From positions 68,319-132,318 of the forward strand of contig NZ_DASVMI010000030.1 in NCBI RefSeq assembly GCF_036384435.1: DNA of 64,000 bases. The letters run 5' to 3'. Made by a program: the position numbers and the translations under genes. Origin of the DNA: GSA-30 sp036384435. GTDB lineage: Bacteria > Pseudomonadota > Gammaproteobacteria > Xanthomonadales > Rhodanobacteraceae. Shown here piece by piece: positions 1 to 8,242 of the stretch. A model generated the notes under the pieces. The model saw nothing but the letters and a program-made list of their open reading frames with translations, had not been told where the DNA came from and searched no databases. Every line of letters begins with the position of its first letter. Positions within the stretch are counted from its first letter, which is position 1.

Positions 1-1
1 G

Positions 2-505
2 GTGTGGACGTCGGCTGGCATGAGCGCCGGCCTGGATCTCGCCCTTGCCGTTATCGAGAAAGATCTCGGCGTGGAAGTCGCGCGCATGGTCGCGCGCAAG
101 CTGGTGGTGTATCAGAGGCGCGGGGGCGGTCAATCGCAGTTTTCCGCGCTGCTTGAACTCAATGCCAAATCCGATCGCGTGCAGTTGGCGCTGGCGTATG
201 CGAAAGAAAATCTCGGTAGCGAACTGTCGGTGGAAACACTCGCCGAAGCAGCACGCTTGAGCGCGCGCCAGTTCAGCCGCGTGTTCCGCGAGGAAACCGG
301 GCAATCGCCGGCCAAAGCCATCGAACGCCTGCGCGTGGAAGCGGCCAGGATGATGATGGAAACCAGCCGGCTGCCGATCGAAGTGATTGCGCGCGAGACC
401 GGCTTTGGCGACCGCGAGCGGATGCGGCAAGCCTTCTTGCGTGCGTTCGGGCAACCGCCACAGGCCATTCAGCGCGCGTCAGCGGCGGCGGAATTGGCCA
501 TCTGA
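2..505 (+). CDS. GlxA-family AraC-type transcriptional regulator, C-terminal part (5' cut by window)
   Basis: Only the last 167 residues are present; the real start lies left of the window. The first visible segment (TSAGMSAGLDLAL near residues 3-15) is the end of the DJ-1/PfpI-like domain that GlxA-family regulators carry. Residues about 55-160 are an AraC/XylS double helix-turn-helix domain, with the family signature near its end (EVIARETGFGDRERMRQAF). GlxA-type proteins are cytoplasmic DNA-binding regulators whose ligand-like domain is related to amidotransferases. The SDR gene that follows on the same strand, about 145 bases downstream, is a likely target, because GlxA regulators often sit beside SDR or DJ-1 genes; both occur here. 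The target is inference. Confidence 0.9.
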   Translation: MWTSAGMSAGLDLALAVIEKDLGVEVARMVARKLVVYQRRGGGQSQFSALLELNAKSDRVQLALAYAKENLGSELSVETLAEAARLSARQFSRVFREETGQSPAKAIERLRVEAARMMMETSRLPIEVIARETGFGDRERMRQAFLRAFGQPPQAIQRASAAAELAI

Positions 506-650
506 ACGACTGTCGCCGATTGCCGTGCGCTGCTGACGCGCACGCTCGCATGGCCTGAAAACCCTGCCTATCCGACATGGATCGTGCGCGCGCGGCTCTC
601 TACGATCTCTCCATGTGCTGGCCATCCGCCAGCTAACTTTGGAGATCATC

Positions 651-1451
651 ATGAGCACAGAAAATCTGGGCACTGCCCTCGTCACCGGCGCTTCGACTGG
701 CATCGGCGCGCGTTACGCGCAACGACTGGCCGAGCGCGGCTATGACGTCATCCTGGTGGCGCGCAATCGCCAACGCATGAATGCGTTGGCATCCCGCCTC
801 ACCAACGAAACGGGCCGCAATTTCGAAGTGTTGGAAGCAGATCTCGTTGTTCCTGCTGACTTGCGCATGGTCGAAGAGATTCTGCGCACGGATTCGAGCA
901 TCACCATGCTGGTGAACAACGCCGGCGTCGGCGCGATCACGCCATTGGTAGATTCCGATGTCGACGACATGGAAAGCATGATCGATATCAACATCACCGC
1001 CCTGGTGCGACTCACCATGGCCGCCGTGCCGGCCTTCTTGAAGCGCGGCGCAGGCACGATCGTGCAGGTCGGTTCGGTGGTCGGCATCAAGGCCGAATGG
1101 CTGAACGGCGTCTACAGCGCATCTAAGGCCTTTGTGCTGGCCTACGCCCAATCGCTGCGCAACGAACTGTCGGCAAAGGGCATCCGCATCCAGGCGGTGC
1201 TGCCGGCCACCACGCGTACGGAGTTCTGGGATCGCGCTGGCAAGGCGTCGGATTCGCTTGCCGATGCGACCACGATGACGCCCGACGATGTCGTGCGCGC
1301 CGCGCTGGTAGGGTTGGATCAAGGCGAGTTTGTCACCATTCCGGCGCTGGAAGATGCTTCGCTCTACCAGGCTTACGACGATGCACGTAATGCGATGGCA
1401 CCGGGTTTCGCCAATGGCAAACCTGCTTCGCGCTTCGCCATTCCCGACTGA
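651..1451 (+). CDS. SDR family NAD(P)-dependent oxidoreductase
   Basis: A 266-residue classical short-chain dehydrogenase. The dinucleotide-binding motif TGASTGIG is near residues 11-18, NNAG near residue 90 and the catalytic YSASK near residue 155. I start at ATG 651, preceded by GGAG about seven bases upstream; a longer frame from 615 lacks such a site and adds a non-homologous leader. The protein is a close paralogue of the minus-strand SDR at 3499-4308: both share the ALVTGASTGIGA opening, the TMLVNNAG block and the LNGVYSASK block. Substrate is unknown. A rho-independent terminator follows at about 1533-1561. Confidence 0.92.
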   Translation: MSTENLGTALVTGASTGIGARYAQRLAERGYDVILVARNRQRMNALASRLTNETGRNFEVLEADLVVPADLRMVEEILRTDSSITMLVNNAGVGAITPLVDSDVDDMESMIDINITALVRLTMAAVPAFLKRGAGTIVQVGSVVGIKAEWLNGVYSASKAFVLAYAQSLRNELSAKGIRIQAVLPATTRTEFWDRAGKASDSLADATTMTPDDVVRAALVGLDQGEFVTIPALEDASLYQAYDDARNAMAPGFANGKPASRFAIPD

Positions 1452-1472
1452 TCGCCAAGGCAGGCCGTACGT

Positions 1473-1508
1473 CCGATCCGGTATCGAGACCATCCGACAC
1501 CGGATCGG
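1473..1508. repeat. 10-bp perfect inverted repeat downstream of SDR
   Basis: CCGATCCGGT (1473-1482) and ACCGGATCGG (1499-1508) are perfect inverted arms with a 16-base loop. There is no T tract, so it may be an mRNA-stabilising hairpin or a protein site. A separate perfect 12-bp palindrome, GTTATCGATAAC, lies at 1517-1528 between it and the terminator. Confidence 0.55.
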
Positions 1509-1532
1509 CGTCAATAGTTATCGATAACCTGC

Positions 1533-1561
1533 AAGGGTGGCGAAGCTCGCGACCCTTTTTT
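1533..1561 (+). terminator. rho-independent terminator after SDR
   Basis: AAGGGT (1533-1538) pairs with ACCCTT (1552-1557), with an inner CGA/TCG pairing, and the right arm runs into a six-base T tract ending at 1561. It separates the SDR transcript from the tautomerase genes. Confidence 0.75.
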
Positions 1562-1591
1562 GTTTTGCCCCAAAACCCGAGGTTTTGCGTC

Positions 1592-2050
1592 ATGCCAACC
1601 TACGTTTGTTCGGTTCCTCCCCAGCGTTTGACGAAGGAACAAAAAACGGAAATCGCCACGGCCATCGGCCGCCGCCACAGCGACGCGACCGGCGCGCCGG
1701 CTTTTTTCGTGCAGGTGGACATCGATGAAAGCCCTACCAAGCTGCGCTTCCTGGGCGGAACGCTCAGCGACGCACACATTTGGATTCGCGGCGACATTCG
1801 CGCTGGCCGCACGGATGCGGTGCGCCAGACGTTGATGCTGAACATCATGAAAGACGTAAGCGCGATCACTGGCGTCAAGGAGCAGGATATCTGGATCTAC
1901 CTTTGCAACCTCGTGCCCACCGATATGGTCGAGTTCGGCCGCGTGCTTCCTGTACCAGGCGAAGAACAGGCGTGGTTCGAAAGTCTCCCTGCCCACTTGC
2001 AGGCCTACATGCTCAGCCTGGGCACCACCGGAAAAACATTCAAGCTTTGA
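1592..2050 (+). CDS. tautomerase family protein (4-OT/cis-CaaD-like), first of a tandem pair
   Basis: A 152-residue protein that begins Met-Pro-Thr-Tyr. In the tautomerase superfamily the proline exposed after Met removal is the catalytic base or nucleophile, and this fixes the start at ATG 1592 (GAGG about nine bases upstream) rather than a frame beginning 27 bases earlier. The length of about 150 residues fits a fused double beta-alpha-beta unit, as in cis-3-chloroacrylic acid dehalogenase-type members, rather than the 60-residue 4-oxalocrotonate tautomerases. The order RLTKEQKTEIATAI after the start is typical of the family. The stop lies eight bases before the next gene, so the two are co-translated. 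The substrate is not predictable. Confidence 0.82.
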   Translation: MPTYVCSVPPQRLTKEQKTEIATAIGRRHSDATGAPAFFVQVDIDESPTKLRFLGGTLSDAHIWIRGDIRAGRTDAVRQTLMLNIMKDVSAITGVKEQDIWIYLCNLVPTDMVEFGRVLPVPGEEQAWFESLPAHLQAYMLSLGTTGKTFKL

Positions 2051-2058
2051 GAGGTTTC

Positions 2059-2454
2059 ATGCCGTACTTGCAACTCGATGTAACCGGCCATTATCCGGCA
2101 CCGCTGAAGCAGTCACTGGCCGCGACGATGAGCGAAACCTATGCACGCCTGATGTCGGTGGATATCCGGCGCATCAGCGTCGCCATCCGCGAACTTGGCG
2201 AAGGTGGCGTGTGGCGAATCCCCGAAGCCGGCGCCGAACCGATTCCCGTCTCGGTGATGATGCTCGACATTCGATCCGGACGCCCGCCCGAACTGAGGAT
2301 GGAAGTGGCGAGAGCACTATGCGCGCACTGCATCGACATCCTTGGCCTTGAAGAGCATCGACTAAACGTCGAATTCACGCAGCACTCCGGCGATGAGATG
2401 TATCACCCTGCCTTGGGTGGCTACAGTCCGGACTGGACACCCGGCGAGCACTGA
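2059..2454 (+). CDS. tautomerase family protein, second of a tandem pair
   Basis: 131 residues beginning Met-Pro-Tyr-Leu, again with Pro-1 in the catalytic position. The start at 2059 follows a GAGG Shine-Dalgarno at 2051-2054, eight bases after the previous stop; an open frame continues upstream inside the first tautomerase but is an overlap artefact. The segment with RRISVAIRELGEGGVWR resembles the second half of trimeric tautomerases. The pair may form a hetero-oligomer, as heterohexameric members of the superfamily do; that is inference from co-transcription and similar size. Confidence 0.75.
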   Translation: MPYLQLDVTGHYPAPLKQSLAATMSETYARLMSVDIRRISVAIRELGEGGVWRIPEAGAEPIPVSVMMLDIRSGRPPELRMEVARALCAHCIDILGLEEHRLNVEFTQHSGDEMYHPALGGYSPDWTPGEH

Positions 2455-2467
2455 CGTTGGCAACATC

Positions 2468-2502
2468 CAAAGCGTGTTGGCTCACGTCGCTCACACGCTT
2501 TG
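2468..2502. repeat. 10-bp perfect inverted repeat
   Basis: CAAAGCGTGT (2468-2477) and ACACGCTTTG (2493-2502) with a 15-base loop, just after the tautomerase pair. Together with the next hairpin it probably ends transcription of these genes or stabilises their mRNA. Confidence 0.5.
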
Positions 2503-2527
2503 ATTGCTCGCCGTGGAATCGCACATT

Positions 2528-2556
2528 AAAAAGCCAGGGGTTTCCGCCGGCTTTTT
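2528..2556. terminator. bidirectional terminator between convergent genes
   Basis: AAAAAGCC (2528-2535) pairs with GGCTTTTT (2549-2556). The stem carries A and T tracts on both sides, so it can stop both the tautomerase transcript (+) and the DJ-1 gene transcript (-). Confidence 0.8.
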
Positions 2557-2581
2557 GTTTGGCAAAGTTTGTTGCTGCAGC

Positions 2582-3451
2582 TTAGCGCTTGATCGCCTTG
2601 TTTAACTGCGCCACCAGCGTGTCGCCGAACGCCGGGGCCGACATCGGCTGCTGGCCAGTGATCAGCTCGCGGTCCACGACAACGTTGCTGTGCCAGTTGG
2701 CCACCGAATCCACGTGCGCACCCGCTTCGGCCAACGCGTTCACCGGGTAGAACTGCACGTTGCCGCCCAGGCCGTTCGGGCCTTCTAGCTGCTGTTCTTC
2801 GCCAGTGGAGAACACCGTCACGCGATAGCCGGCATACGGCCAGTCTTTGGCCAGCGAATTGGCCTTGCCATCGTTGGCGATCAGCGAAGCGATAAACGCG
2901 TTCGGATCATTCAGCGCCGACAACAGCACGATTGGGCCATGGCAGATGATGCCGGTCGGGCGACCCGTTTCATGGAAGCTGACCAGGATCTTGCCGAGGT
3001 TCTTGTCCTTCAGCAGATCGACCATCGGCGCGTGGCCGCCCGGGATGAACAGGCCAACGTAACCCTGCGTACCTTCGGCAACCACCGATGCCAGCGTCTT
3101 GGGGCGCTTGAGCTGCTCGATACCCTGGGCATACTTCAGCGCATCGGCGCGGGCCGCGTCGTCGCCGCCGAAAAACATCTTGTTGTTCGAGTTGGCATCC
3201 ATCACCGGCTGGTCGCCATTCGGGTTGGCGATAACCGGCTCGTACCCGGCTTCGATCAACTTGCGGTACGGCACGACGAATTCGTTGAGATAGTAGCCGG
3301 TGCTGTACTTCTTGCCTTCGCGCAGATCCAACTCGTGGGCGCTTGACATGACGACGAGCACTTTGCCGCGCGACTGGGCGGATACGGTGGGCGGAACGAC
3401 GATGGCGGTGGCCATGGCCAGTACGGCGGCGCTGAGTTTCATGATGTTCAT
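2582..3451 (-). CDS. exported DJ-1/PfpI family (type 1 glutamine amidotransferase-like) protein
   Basis: 289 residues. The N-terminus (MNIMKLSAAVLAMATAIV...TVSA) is a signal peptide with a likely AxA-type cleavage near residue 25, so the protein is probably periplasmic. The DJ-1/PfpI fold follows; GIICHGP at about 168-173 holds the nucleophile-elbow cysteine (Cys170) next to His171, and IPGGH near 136-140 is the usual preceding loop. Family members include chaperones, glyoxalases and proteases; the exact activity is not evident. The SDR gene lies just upstream on the same strand (start codon side to stop gap 47 bases), and both have an AGAGAG-type ribosome site, suggesting one operon. Confidence 0.85.
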   Translation of the reverse strand: MNIMKLSAAVLAMATAIVVPPTVSAQSRGKVLVVMSSAHELDLREGKKYSTGYYLNEFVVPYRKLIEAGYEPVIANPNGDQPVMDANSNNKMFFGGDDAARADALKYAQGIEQLKRPKTLASVVAEGTQGYVGLFIPGGHAPMVDLLKDKNLGKILVSFHETGRPTGIICHGPIVLLSALNDPNAFIASLIANDGKANSLAKDWPYAGYRVTVFSTGEEQQLEGPNGLGGNVQFYPVNALAEAGAHVDSVANWHSNVVVDRELITGQQPMSAPAFGDTLVAQLNKAIKR

Positions 3452-3498
3452 GGTAATTTCTCTCTTTGGTTTGAATGGCTAAATGATGGGTGGGCGAT

Positions 3499-4308
3499 TT
3501 ACACCCGAGCTTGGGTGGGTAGTACGTAACGCGGAGCGGGCTTTGCGTTGACGAGCTTTGCGGATAGATCCAGACGGCCAGCTTCCCAGCGGGACCAGTC
3601 GTCGTTGTCGTGAAGCGCGGGAATGGTGATCAGCTCGCCCTGGTCGAGGCCGGCCAGCGCGGCATCGACCAGGTCTTCGGTCGACATGGTGGAAGCGGCT
3701 TGTTTCTGCGACGCGTAGCCGGCGACGTCCCAGAATTCCGTGGCGGTGGCGGCCGGCAATACGGTCTGGATGCGTACGCCCTTGTCGGCGAGATCTTGAT
3801 GCAGGCGATGGCCGAAGCTCAGCACGTAGGATTTCGACGCGCTGTAAACGCCGTTCAACTTCTCTGCCGCAATGGCCACAGCCGAGCTGATGTTGACGAT
3901 GGTGCCTGCGCCACGTGCAACGAATGCAGGGGCTGCTGCATACGTAAGGCGCGTCAACGCAGTGATGTTGAGCGAGATCATCGCTTCCATCTCATCGGCA
4001 TTGCTGTCGAGCACCGATGCCACCGAACCGATACCCGCGTTGTTCACCAGCATGGTGATGTTGCGGTCGGTGCGCAGAATGGCCTCGATCCTGGCCAGCG
4101 CGGCCTTGTCGTTGAGGTCGGCGGGAATCGCCAGCACCGTGCGGCCCGTTTCGGCGGTGATCTGGCGGTCCAGGGTATTAAGCCGCTGCTCGTTGCGGGC
4201 GACCAGGATCAGGTCGTAACCGCGCCTGGCGAGGCGATCGGCATACACAGCGCCGATCCCGGTGGAAGCGCCGGTAACCAGCGCAGTACCTTTCGTGGAG
4301 TGAGTCAT
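3499..4308 (-). CDS. SDR family NAD(P)-dependent oxidoreductase (paralogue of the gene at 651)
   Basis: 269 residues with TGASTGIGA near residue 13, NNAG near 93 and YSASK near 155, all expected for classical SDRs. It is clearly paralogous to the plus-strand SDR at 651-1451 along its whole length. It leads a two-gene minus-strand unit with the exported DJ-1 protein downstream. The AGAGAG sequence ten bases before ATG 4308 serves as ribosome site. Substrate unknown. Confidence 0.9.
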   Translation of the reverse strand: MTHSTKGTALVTGASTGIGAVYADRLARRGYDLILVARNEQRLNTLDRQITAETGRTVLAIPADLNDKAALARIEAILRTDRNITMLVNNAGIGSVASVLDSNADEMEAMISLNITALTRLTYAAAPAFVARGAGTIVNISSAVAIAAEKLNGVYSASKSYVLSFGHRLHQDLADKGVRIQTVLPAATATEFWDVAGYASQKQAASTMSTEDLVDAALAGLDQGELITIPALHDNDDWSRWEAGRLDLSAKLVNAKPAPRYVLPTQARV

Positions 4309-4655
4309 GTCGTTTCTCTCTTCAGTTTGGCCCGACAGGGCGTCGGTGCTTGAGCTGAATTCTGAGAACGGCGGGCAATATCCTCAATGTCGCATATGCA
4401 ATGATTTAGGACATGACGGAGTTCGAGGGTTAGCGGTGTGCCCGGCCATCATCCGACCCGGTGCCCCGCACTGTGCGCATATCACTGCCGCGGCAGATCA
4501 CACCCGGCAGCCAATCGCGAACCGCGCTCGAACGCACGCAGACGCGGCGGCGACGGTATGGAAAGCCAATCCAAGCACGCCTCGGCAAAACACTACTGAC
4601 ACATCCAGACACACGTGCGACCTACGCTGGCTCCGTTCCCAAGGAGCCATAAACC
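4309..4655. other. intergenic region between divergent genes
   Basis: 347 bases without a supported gene. It must hold the divergent promoters for the SDR/DJ-1 unit (-) and the NTF2-like gene (+). AAGGAG at 4641-4646 is the ribosome site of the gene at 4656. I see no convincing operator or RNA gene. Confidence 0.5.
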
Positions 4656-5027
4656 ATGCAGCAGATATCCATCGAGGCGTTGCCCGACGTTGTACGCAGT
4701 CATGTCGAAGCCATCAACCAGCGTCATCTCGACGCACTCATGGCAACGCTTGCACCCGATGCGCTCATTAATGACGCCAAGCGGGAATTCCTTGGCCATG
4801 CCGCGATTCGCGCCTGGGCACGCGAAGAAATCATCGGTGCCAGCGTCACGTTGGGCATCGAGAAGGCTTATGCGCAATCGGGCAACGCGATCGCTCGTTT
4901 TCGCGTGGATGGCGATTTCGACAAGTCGAAACTGCCGGATCCATTCGTGCTGACCTACTACTTTACGATCCGCAGCGACCTGATCACTCAGTTGATCATC
5001 GTGCACAACGGCAAGAACGCATCGTAA
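4656..5027 (+). CDS. nuclear transport factor 2 (SnoaL-like) family protein
   Basis: A 123-residue single-domain protein of the length and pattern of SnoaL/NTF2-like folds: an N-terminal helix pair (VVRSHVEAINQRHLDALMATL), a central FRVDGDFD strand and a C-terminal strand (VLTYYFTIRSDLITQLII). Such small cone-shaped proteins act as isomerases, hydrolases or binding proteins; nothing in the sequence fixes the substrate. It starts at ATG 4656 with AAGGAG nine bases before it and stands alone. Confidence 0.8.
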   Translation: MQQISIEALPDVVRSHVEAINQRHLDALMATLAPDALINDAKREFLGHAAIRAWAREEIIGASVTLGIEKAYAQSGNAIARFRVDGDFDKSKLPDPFVLTYYFTIRSDLITQLIIVHNGKNAS

Positions 5028-5122
5028 TGGCGAATCAGAAACGAGCCCCAAGAGCGCACTGACCGGACAGGAGCGGCAACGTTCCCGTGGCCGCTCCCGC
5101 TAGGCGAAAGATCGCAGGCGTT

Positions 5123-5320
5123 TCAAGGCGCGGCCATGGACAGCTCAACACTGCGGATCGGCACGCTCGCCAGTCCTTGCGGCAACAACATCCGCGCAGT
5201 CGCGATGAGGTTCAGATACTCGCGCCGCAGTTTGATCTTGCCGTTTTCCATCACCAGCTTGGTGACGTCATCCTGCACGTACAGGCGATGCTGCAAGGTC
5301 GAAAGCGTGTTTTCGCCGCG
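5123..5320 (-). pseudogene. remnant of an unidentified gene (C-terminal fragment)
   Basis: On the minus strand an open frame without a start codon runs from just after an in-frame TGA (5321-5323) to a TGA at 5123-5125. It reads like real protein (for example LQHRLYVQDDVTKLVMENGK, then EYLNLIATARMLLPQ) and has coding-type third positions, but no start and no ribosome site. I do not recognise the family. It lies just downstream of the DUF4396 gene on the same strand, in a different frame from it. It is probably the tail of a gene lost by deletion. Confidence 0.4.
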
Positions 5321-5363
5321 TCAGGGCGGCGGAATCTCGCGCCATTGCCTCGCATGCAAGCAG

Positions 5364-6038
5364 TCACATCGATTCCTTGATGCCACGACGCATTAGCACG
5401 GCATTCACTGGATAGCTGGTGAAAAAACCCGCGACCATTGCCCACTGCATGGCAAACCAGAATTCGACATGCCCAGCCGAGGACGGTCCACCGAGAACGC
5501 GCGGATAAAGCCAAAGCTGCACTATGGCCATCGCCCCAAACATGCCTCCCTGCCAGGCGAGCAGAGAAGCGATATCGGCGCGAAGCGCTGCCTTGAAGCC
5601 ATCCCACGGCGAAAGATGCCGCATTGGAACAATGGCGAAATACTGGAAAGCGATGCCGAAGCCGAAGGCGAGTAAGGTGTCGAGAATCCAGGTGGCGAAG
5701 AGCTTCCCGTCGAACAGCCAGTGCCAGCCGAAGGCAACTGCCACACCAGGAGCACCGAGCACGAGATATTCGGCCAGTACGTCGCCAAGCGTGCACCCGC
5801 TTCCGCAATGCAACGTTCCCTTGGCCACGCTTGCCCAACGTGGCTGCTTCTCCGTAGTGCGGCCATATCGGACGAAGAACCACACGATCCAAACCGATCC
5901 GAAGAGAGCGCAGACTGGCCAGACAACGTTCATCACCCGCATGCGTAAGGGGTGCCTGACGAGATAAATCGACAGGCCCAGGGCACTAAGGCCGCTGAGG
6001 GCGAGGCTTATCAGGCATAGAAGATGAAACGCAGCCAT
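5364..6038 (-). CDS. DUF4396 domain-containing membrane protein
   Basis: 224 residues from ATG 6038 (a longer frame from 6089 adds a hydrophilic leader). Several hydrophobic helices are visible: residues about 5-25, 35-55, 95-120 and two more towards the C-terminus. The motif HCGSGCTLGD near residue 77 with paired cysteines and histidine is the hallmark of DUF4396 proteins, which are inner-membrane proteins of unknown function often near metal or stress genes. It sits beside the sulfur/persulfide operon and could share its physiology; that is inference. Confidence 0.8.
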   Translation of the reverse strand: MAAFHLLCLISLALSGLSALGLSIYLVRHPLRMRVMNVVWPVCALFGSVWIVWFFVRYGRTTEKQPRWASVAKGTLHCGSGCTLGDVLAEYLVLGAPGVAVAFGWHWLFDGKLFATWILDTLLAFGFGIAFQYFAIVPMRHLSPWDGFKAALRADIASLLAWQGGMFGAMAIVQLWLYPRVLGGPSSAGHVEFWFAMQWAMVAGFFTSYPVNAVLMRRGIKESM

Positions 6039-6318
6039 GGCGACATTCTCGCGGCTGCCATGTGCAGGCGATGCAGAGTAGAGCAGCAAGCTGCGTTCAC
6101 ATCGATAACATGCGAAAACGACACTGACGTCGCTGGTATGCGATTGTTAGGCCGGTCAAGGAAAAGCCGCTCAATTGATCGTGAGTATCAGTCATCTTCA
6201 GAGGCAACGCGCCAATTGAGTGGGTGGCATGTCGAGCGTGAACGTTGGTGGCAACGCCACCACGTGCTCATAGACGCTATGGCATTGCGCAGAGCGGCCC
6301 TATTCGCAGCGATCAAGA

Positions 6319-6741
6319 TCAGAGCGCTGATCGACGCCGATGAACGAATCCATGCACAAGCATGCCTGCGATCATGGCGCCTGCGAAGACGAGCGCGAAG
6401 GGCTGGCCCGTTCCAAGCAGTGCGATGGCAGGGCCTGGGCAGACCCCAGCCAATCCCCAACCCACACCGAATATCGCCGCGCCAGCGATCAGGTTCCGGT
6501 CGATCGTGCGGTGGGTTGGAACATGCAGCGACGCGGCAAGCAGGGGCTTTTCGCGGGCACGCATCCATCGGTAGGCCGCGGCGGAGGGGATCAGCGCGCC
6601 AACCATGACCAGCGCCAGGGCAGGGTCCCAAGTGCCAGTGACGTCGAGGAAGGCAAGCACGCGCGCCGGGTTGGCCATGTCGGAAACGAGCAGTCCGAAT
6701 CCGAATAACGCGCCGCAGAGGAATGCAGCCAGCCGGATCAT
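6319..6741 (-). CDS. DUF6691/YeeE-YedE family membrane protein (second half of a split sulfur-compound channel)
   Basis: 140 residues, with three to four transmembrane segments. FGFGLLVSDMANPARVLAF near the N-terminus and FGVGWGLAGVCPGPA at about 91-105 are typical of the DUF6691 half of YeeE/YedE proteins; the single Cys in GVCPGP matches the conserved pore cysteine. YeeE/YedE proteins import thiosulfate or related sulfur species. Start ATG 6741 overlaps the stop of the upstream YeeE gene (6738-6741, ATGA), so the two are translationally coupled and probably form one two-subunit channel. Two-gene forms are usual in proteobacterial persulfide operons. Confidence 0.9.
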   Translation of the reverse strand: MIRLAAFLCGALFGFGLLVSDMANPARVLAFLDVTGTWDPALALVMVGALIPSAAAYRWMRAREKPLLAASLHVPTHRTIDRNLIAGAAIFGVGWGLAGVCPGPAIALLGTGQPFALVFAGAMIAGMLVHGFVHRRRSAL

Positions 6742-7178
6742 GGCGCACCCCCGGTAACCATTCGCATCAGGGCGACCGTGGCCATGCCCATCAGCATGAA
6801 CACGAGGGTGGCCACCATGGATCGTGGCGAAGCCCTGCTCAAGCCACACACGCCATGTCCGCTGGTGCATCCAGCGCCCAGACGTGTTCCGTAGCCGACC
6901 AGCAACCCCGCTGCCACAAGCTCCATCGCACCGTTGACGGAGAGAGGCGGCAGTGGAATGGGCTTGATCTGAAGTGCCAAGCCTGATGCCACGGCAAGTC
7001 CAGCCAGGAACAGCGCAGCGATACCTCGTCCGTCGCCTTCCGACAGGCCTAGGGTCTTGGCAAGCAGACCGGAGACGCCAGCGATGCGTCCGGCAAGAAC
7101 CAGGTAGGCCCCGGCAGCCGTGCCGATCATCACACCGCCTAGGAGCGGCCAATACCACGCCAAGGGGTGCAGGGTCAT
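6738..7178 (-). CDS. YeeE/YedE family protein (first half of a split sulfur-compound channel)
   Basis: 146 residues from ATG 7178. GCTSGHGVCGLSRASPRS at about 103-120 is the conserved YeeE/YedE signature with pore cysteines. Four hydrophobic segments are visible. The ATG overlaps the stop of the upstream MBL hydrolase gene (7175-7178, ATGA), and its own stop overlaps the start of the DUF6691 gene. This tight chain marks a single operon, probably moving sulfide, thiosulfate or other reduced sulfur across the inner membrane. Confidence 0.9.
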   Translation of the reverse strand: MTLHPLAWYWPLLGGVMIGTAAGAYLVLAGRIAGVSGLLAKTLGLSEGDGRGIAALFLAGLAVASGLALQIKPIPLPPLSVNGAMELVAAGLLVGYGTRLGAGCTSGHGVCGLSRASPRSMVATLVFMLMGMATVALMRMVTGGAP

Positions 7179-8116
7179 AGCAAGTCCACCGGCAGCTTGA
7201 GGTAGCGCACGCCGTTGTCGTCGGGCTCGGGCAGGTGGCCGGCGCGCATGTTGACTTGTACTGATGGCAGGATGAGGCGAGGCATGGGGAGCGCGGCATC
7301 CCGTGCTTCCCGCATCTCCACGAACATCGCTTCGGTCACGCCGTCGTGTACGTGCACGTTGGACGCCCTTTCGGCGCCGATGGTGGTTTCCCATGCGAAA
7401 TGATCGCGGCCGGTGGCCTTGTAGTCATGGCATAGGAAAACCCGGGCATGATCCGGTAGCGCCAGCAGGCGGTGGATCGAGCGATATAGTTGGCGTGCCG
7501 AACCACCAGGGAAATCGCAACGGGCGGTGCCATAGTCCGGCATAAAGAGGGTGTCGCCGGGAAACACCGCGTCTCCGATCACATAGGCCAGACATGCTGG
7601 GGTATGGCCCGGCACGTGTAGCGCTATCGCCTCTAGATTCCCGATGTTGAAGGTGGCGCCATCAGCGAAAAGACGATCGAACTGGCTGCCATCCCGTTTG
7701 AAGTCGGCACCGGCATGGAAGACCTTGCCAAAGGTGTCCTGCACAGCAGTGATGTGCTCGCCGATAGCTAACGTGCCGCCCACCTGCTCTTGCAGCCATG
7801 GGGCCGCCGAGAGATGGTCGGCATGCGCATGGGTTTCCAGCAGCCACTGGACGTTCAGGCCTTCCTCGCGCACATACCGCACCAGTGCCGAGGCAGAGTC
7901 TGTGGAGGTGCGTCCCGCGGCCATGTCGAAGTCAAGCACGCTATCGATAATGGCGCATGCGGACGAAGCAGGATCGCGTACTACATGGGTGGCCGTGAAA
8001 GTGACCGGATCGAAGAAGGTCTGCACATGAGGCGAAAATGCAGGGTTGGCGTGCGCCTTGAGGACGATGCCAGAAGCCCACTCCAAGGAGACATCTGCAG
8101 CTACGGACGGGTTCAC
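7175..8116 (-). CDS. MBL-fold metallo-hydrolase, persulfide dioxygenase-like (ETHE1/Blh type)
   Basis: 313 residues. The metal-binding motif THAHADHL gives His96, His98, Asp100 and His101; further ligands lie in HVPGHTP and FPGDTLF. Long MBL proteins of this type beside YeeE/YedE genes and a BigR-like repressor are ETHE1-like persulfide dioxygenases (Blh family), which oxidise glutathione persulfide to sulfite. I take GTG 8116 as start because GGAG sits seven bases before it. It is the first gene of the operon MBL-YeeE-DUF6691. Function is inferred from motif and neighbourhood; no active-site detail separates it from other MBL hydrolases. Confidence 0.85.
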   Translation of the reverse strand: MNPSVAADVSLEWASGIVLKAHANPAFSPHVQTFFDPVTFTATHVVRDPASSACAIIDSVLDFDMAAGRTSTDSASALVRYVREEGLNVQWLLETHAHADHLSAAPWLQEQVGGTLAIGEHITAVQDTFGKVFHAGADFKRDGSQFDRLFADGATFNIGNLEAIALHVPGHTPACLAYVIGDAVFPGDTLFMPDYGTARCDFPGGSARQLYRSIHRLLALPDHARVFLCHDYKATGRDHFAWETTIGAERASNVHVHDGVTEAMFVEMREARDAALPMPRLILPSVQVNMRAGHLPEPDDNGVRYLKLPVDLL

Positions 8117-8242
8117 GGCACGCTCCGCGTCGGTTGGATGGCGAGATAATTACATGATTTATGAAAGTATGCAACTATTGAATTCGTGGTAGGTTGCACC
8201 GAAGCCGCTCGCGGCGCTTTTCCCGCAAAATCCAAGGTGTCC
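8117..8242. promoter_or_regulatory. divergent promoter/operator region of the persulfide operon and its repressor
   Basis: The stretch 8145-8190 is clearly AT-richer than its surroundings and lies between the divergent MBL operon and the ArsR-type repressor gene. BigR/SqrR-type repressors bind such shared regions. I cannot define one clean palindrome, so only the region is marked. Confidence 0.5.
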
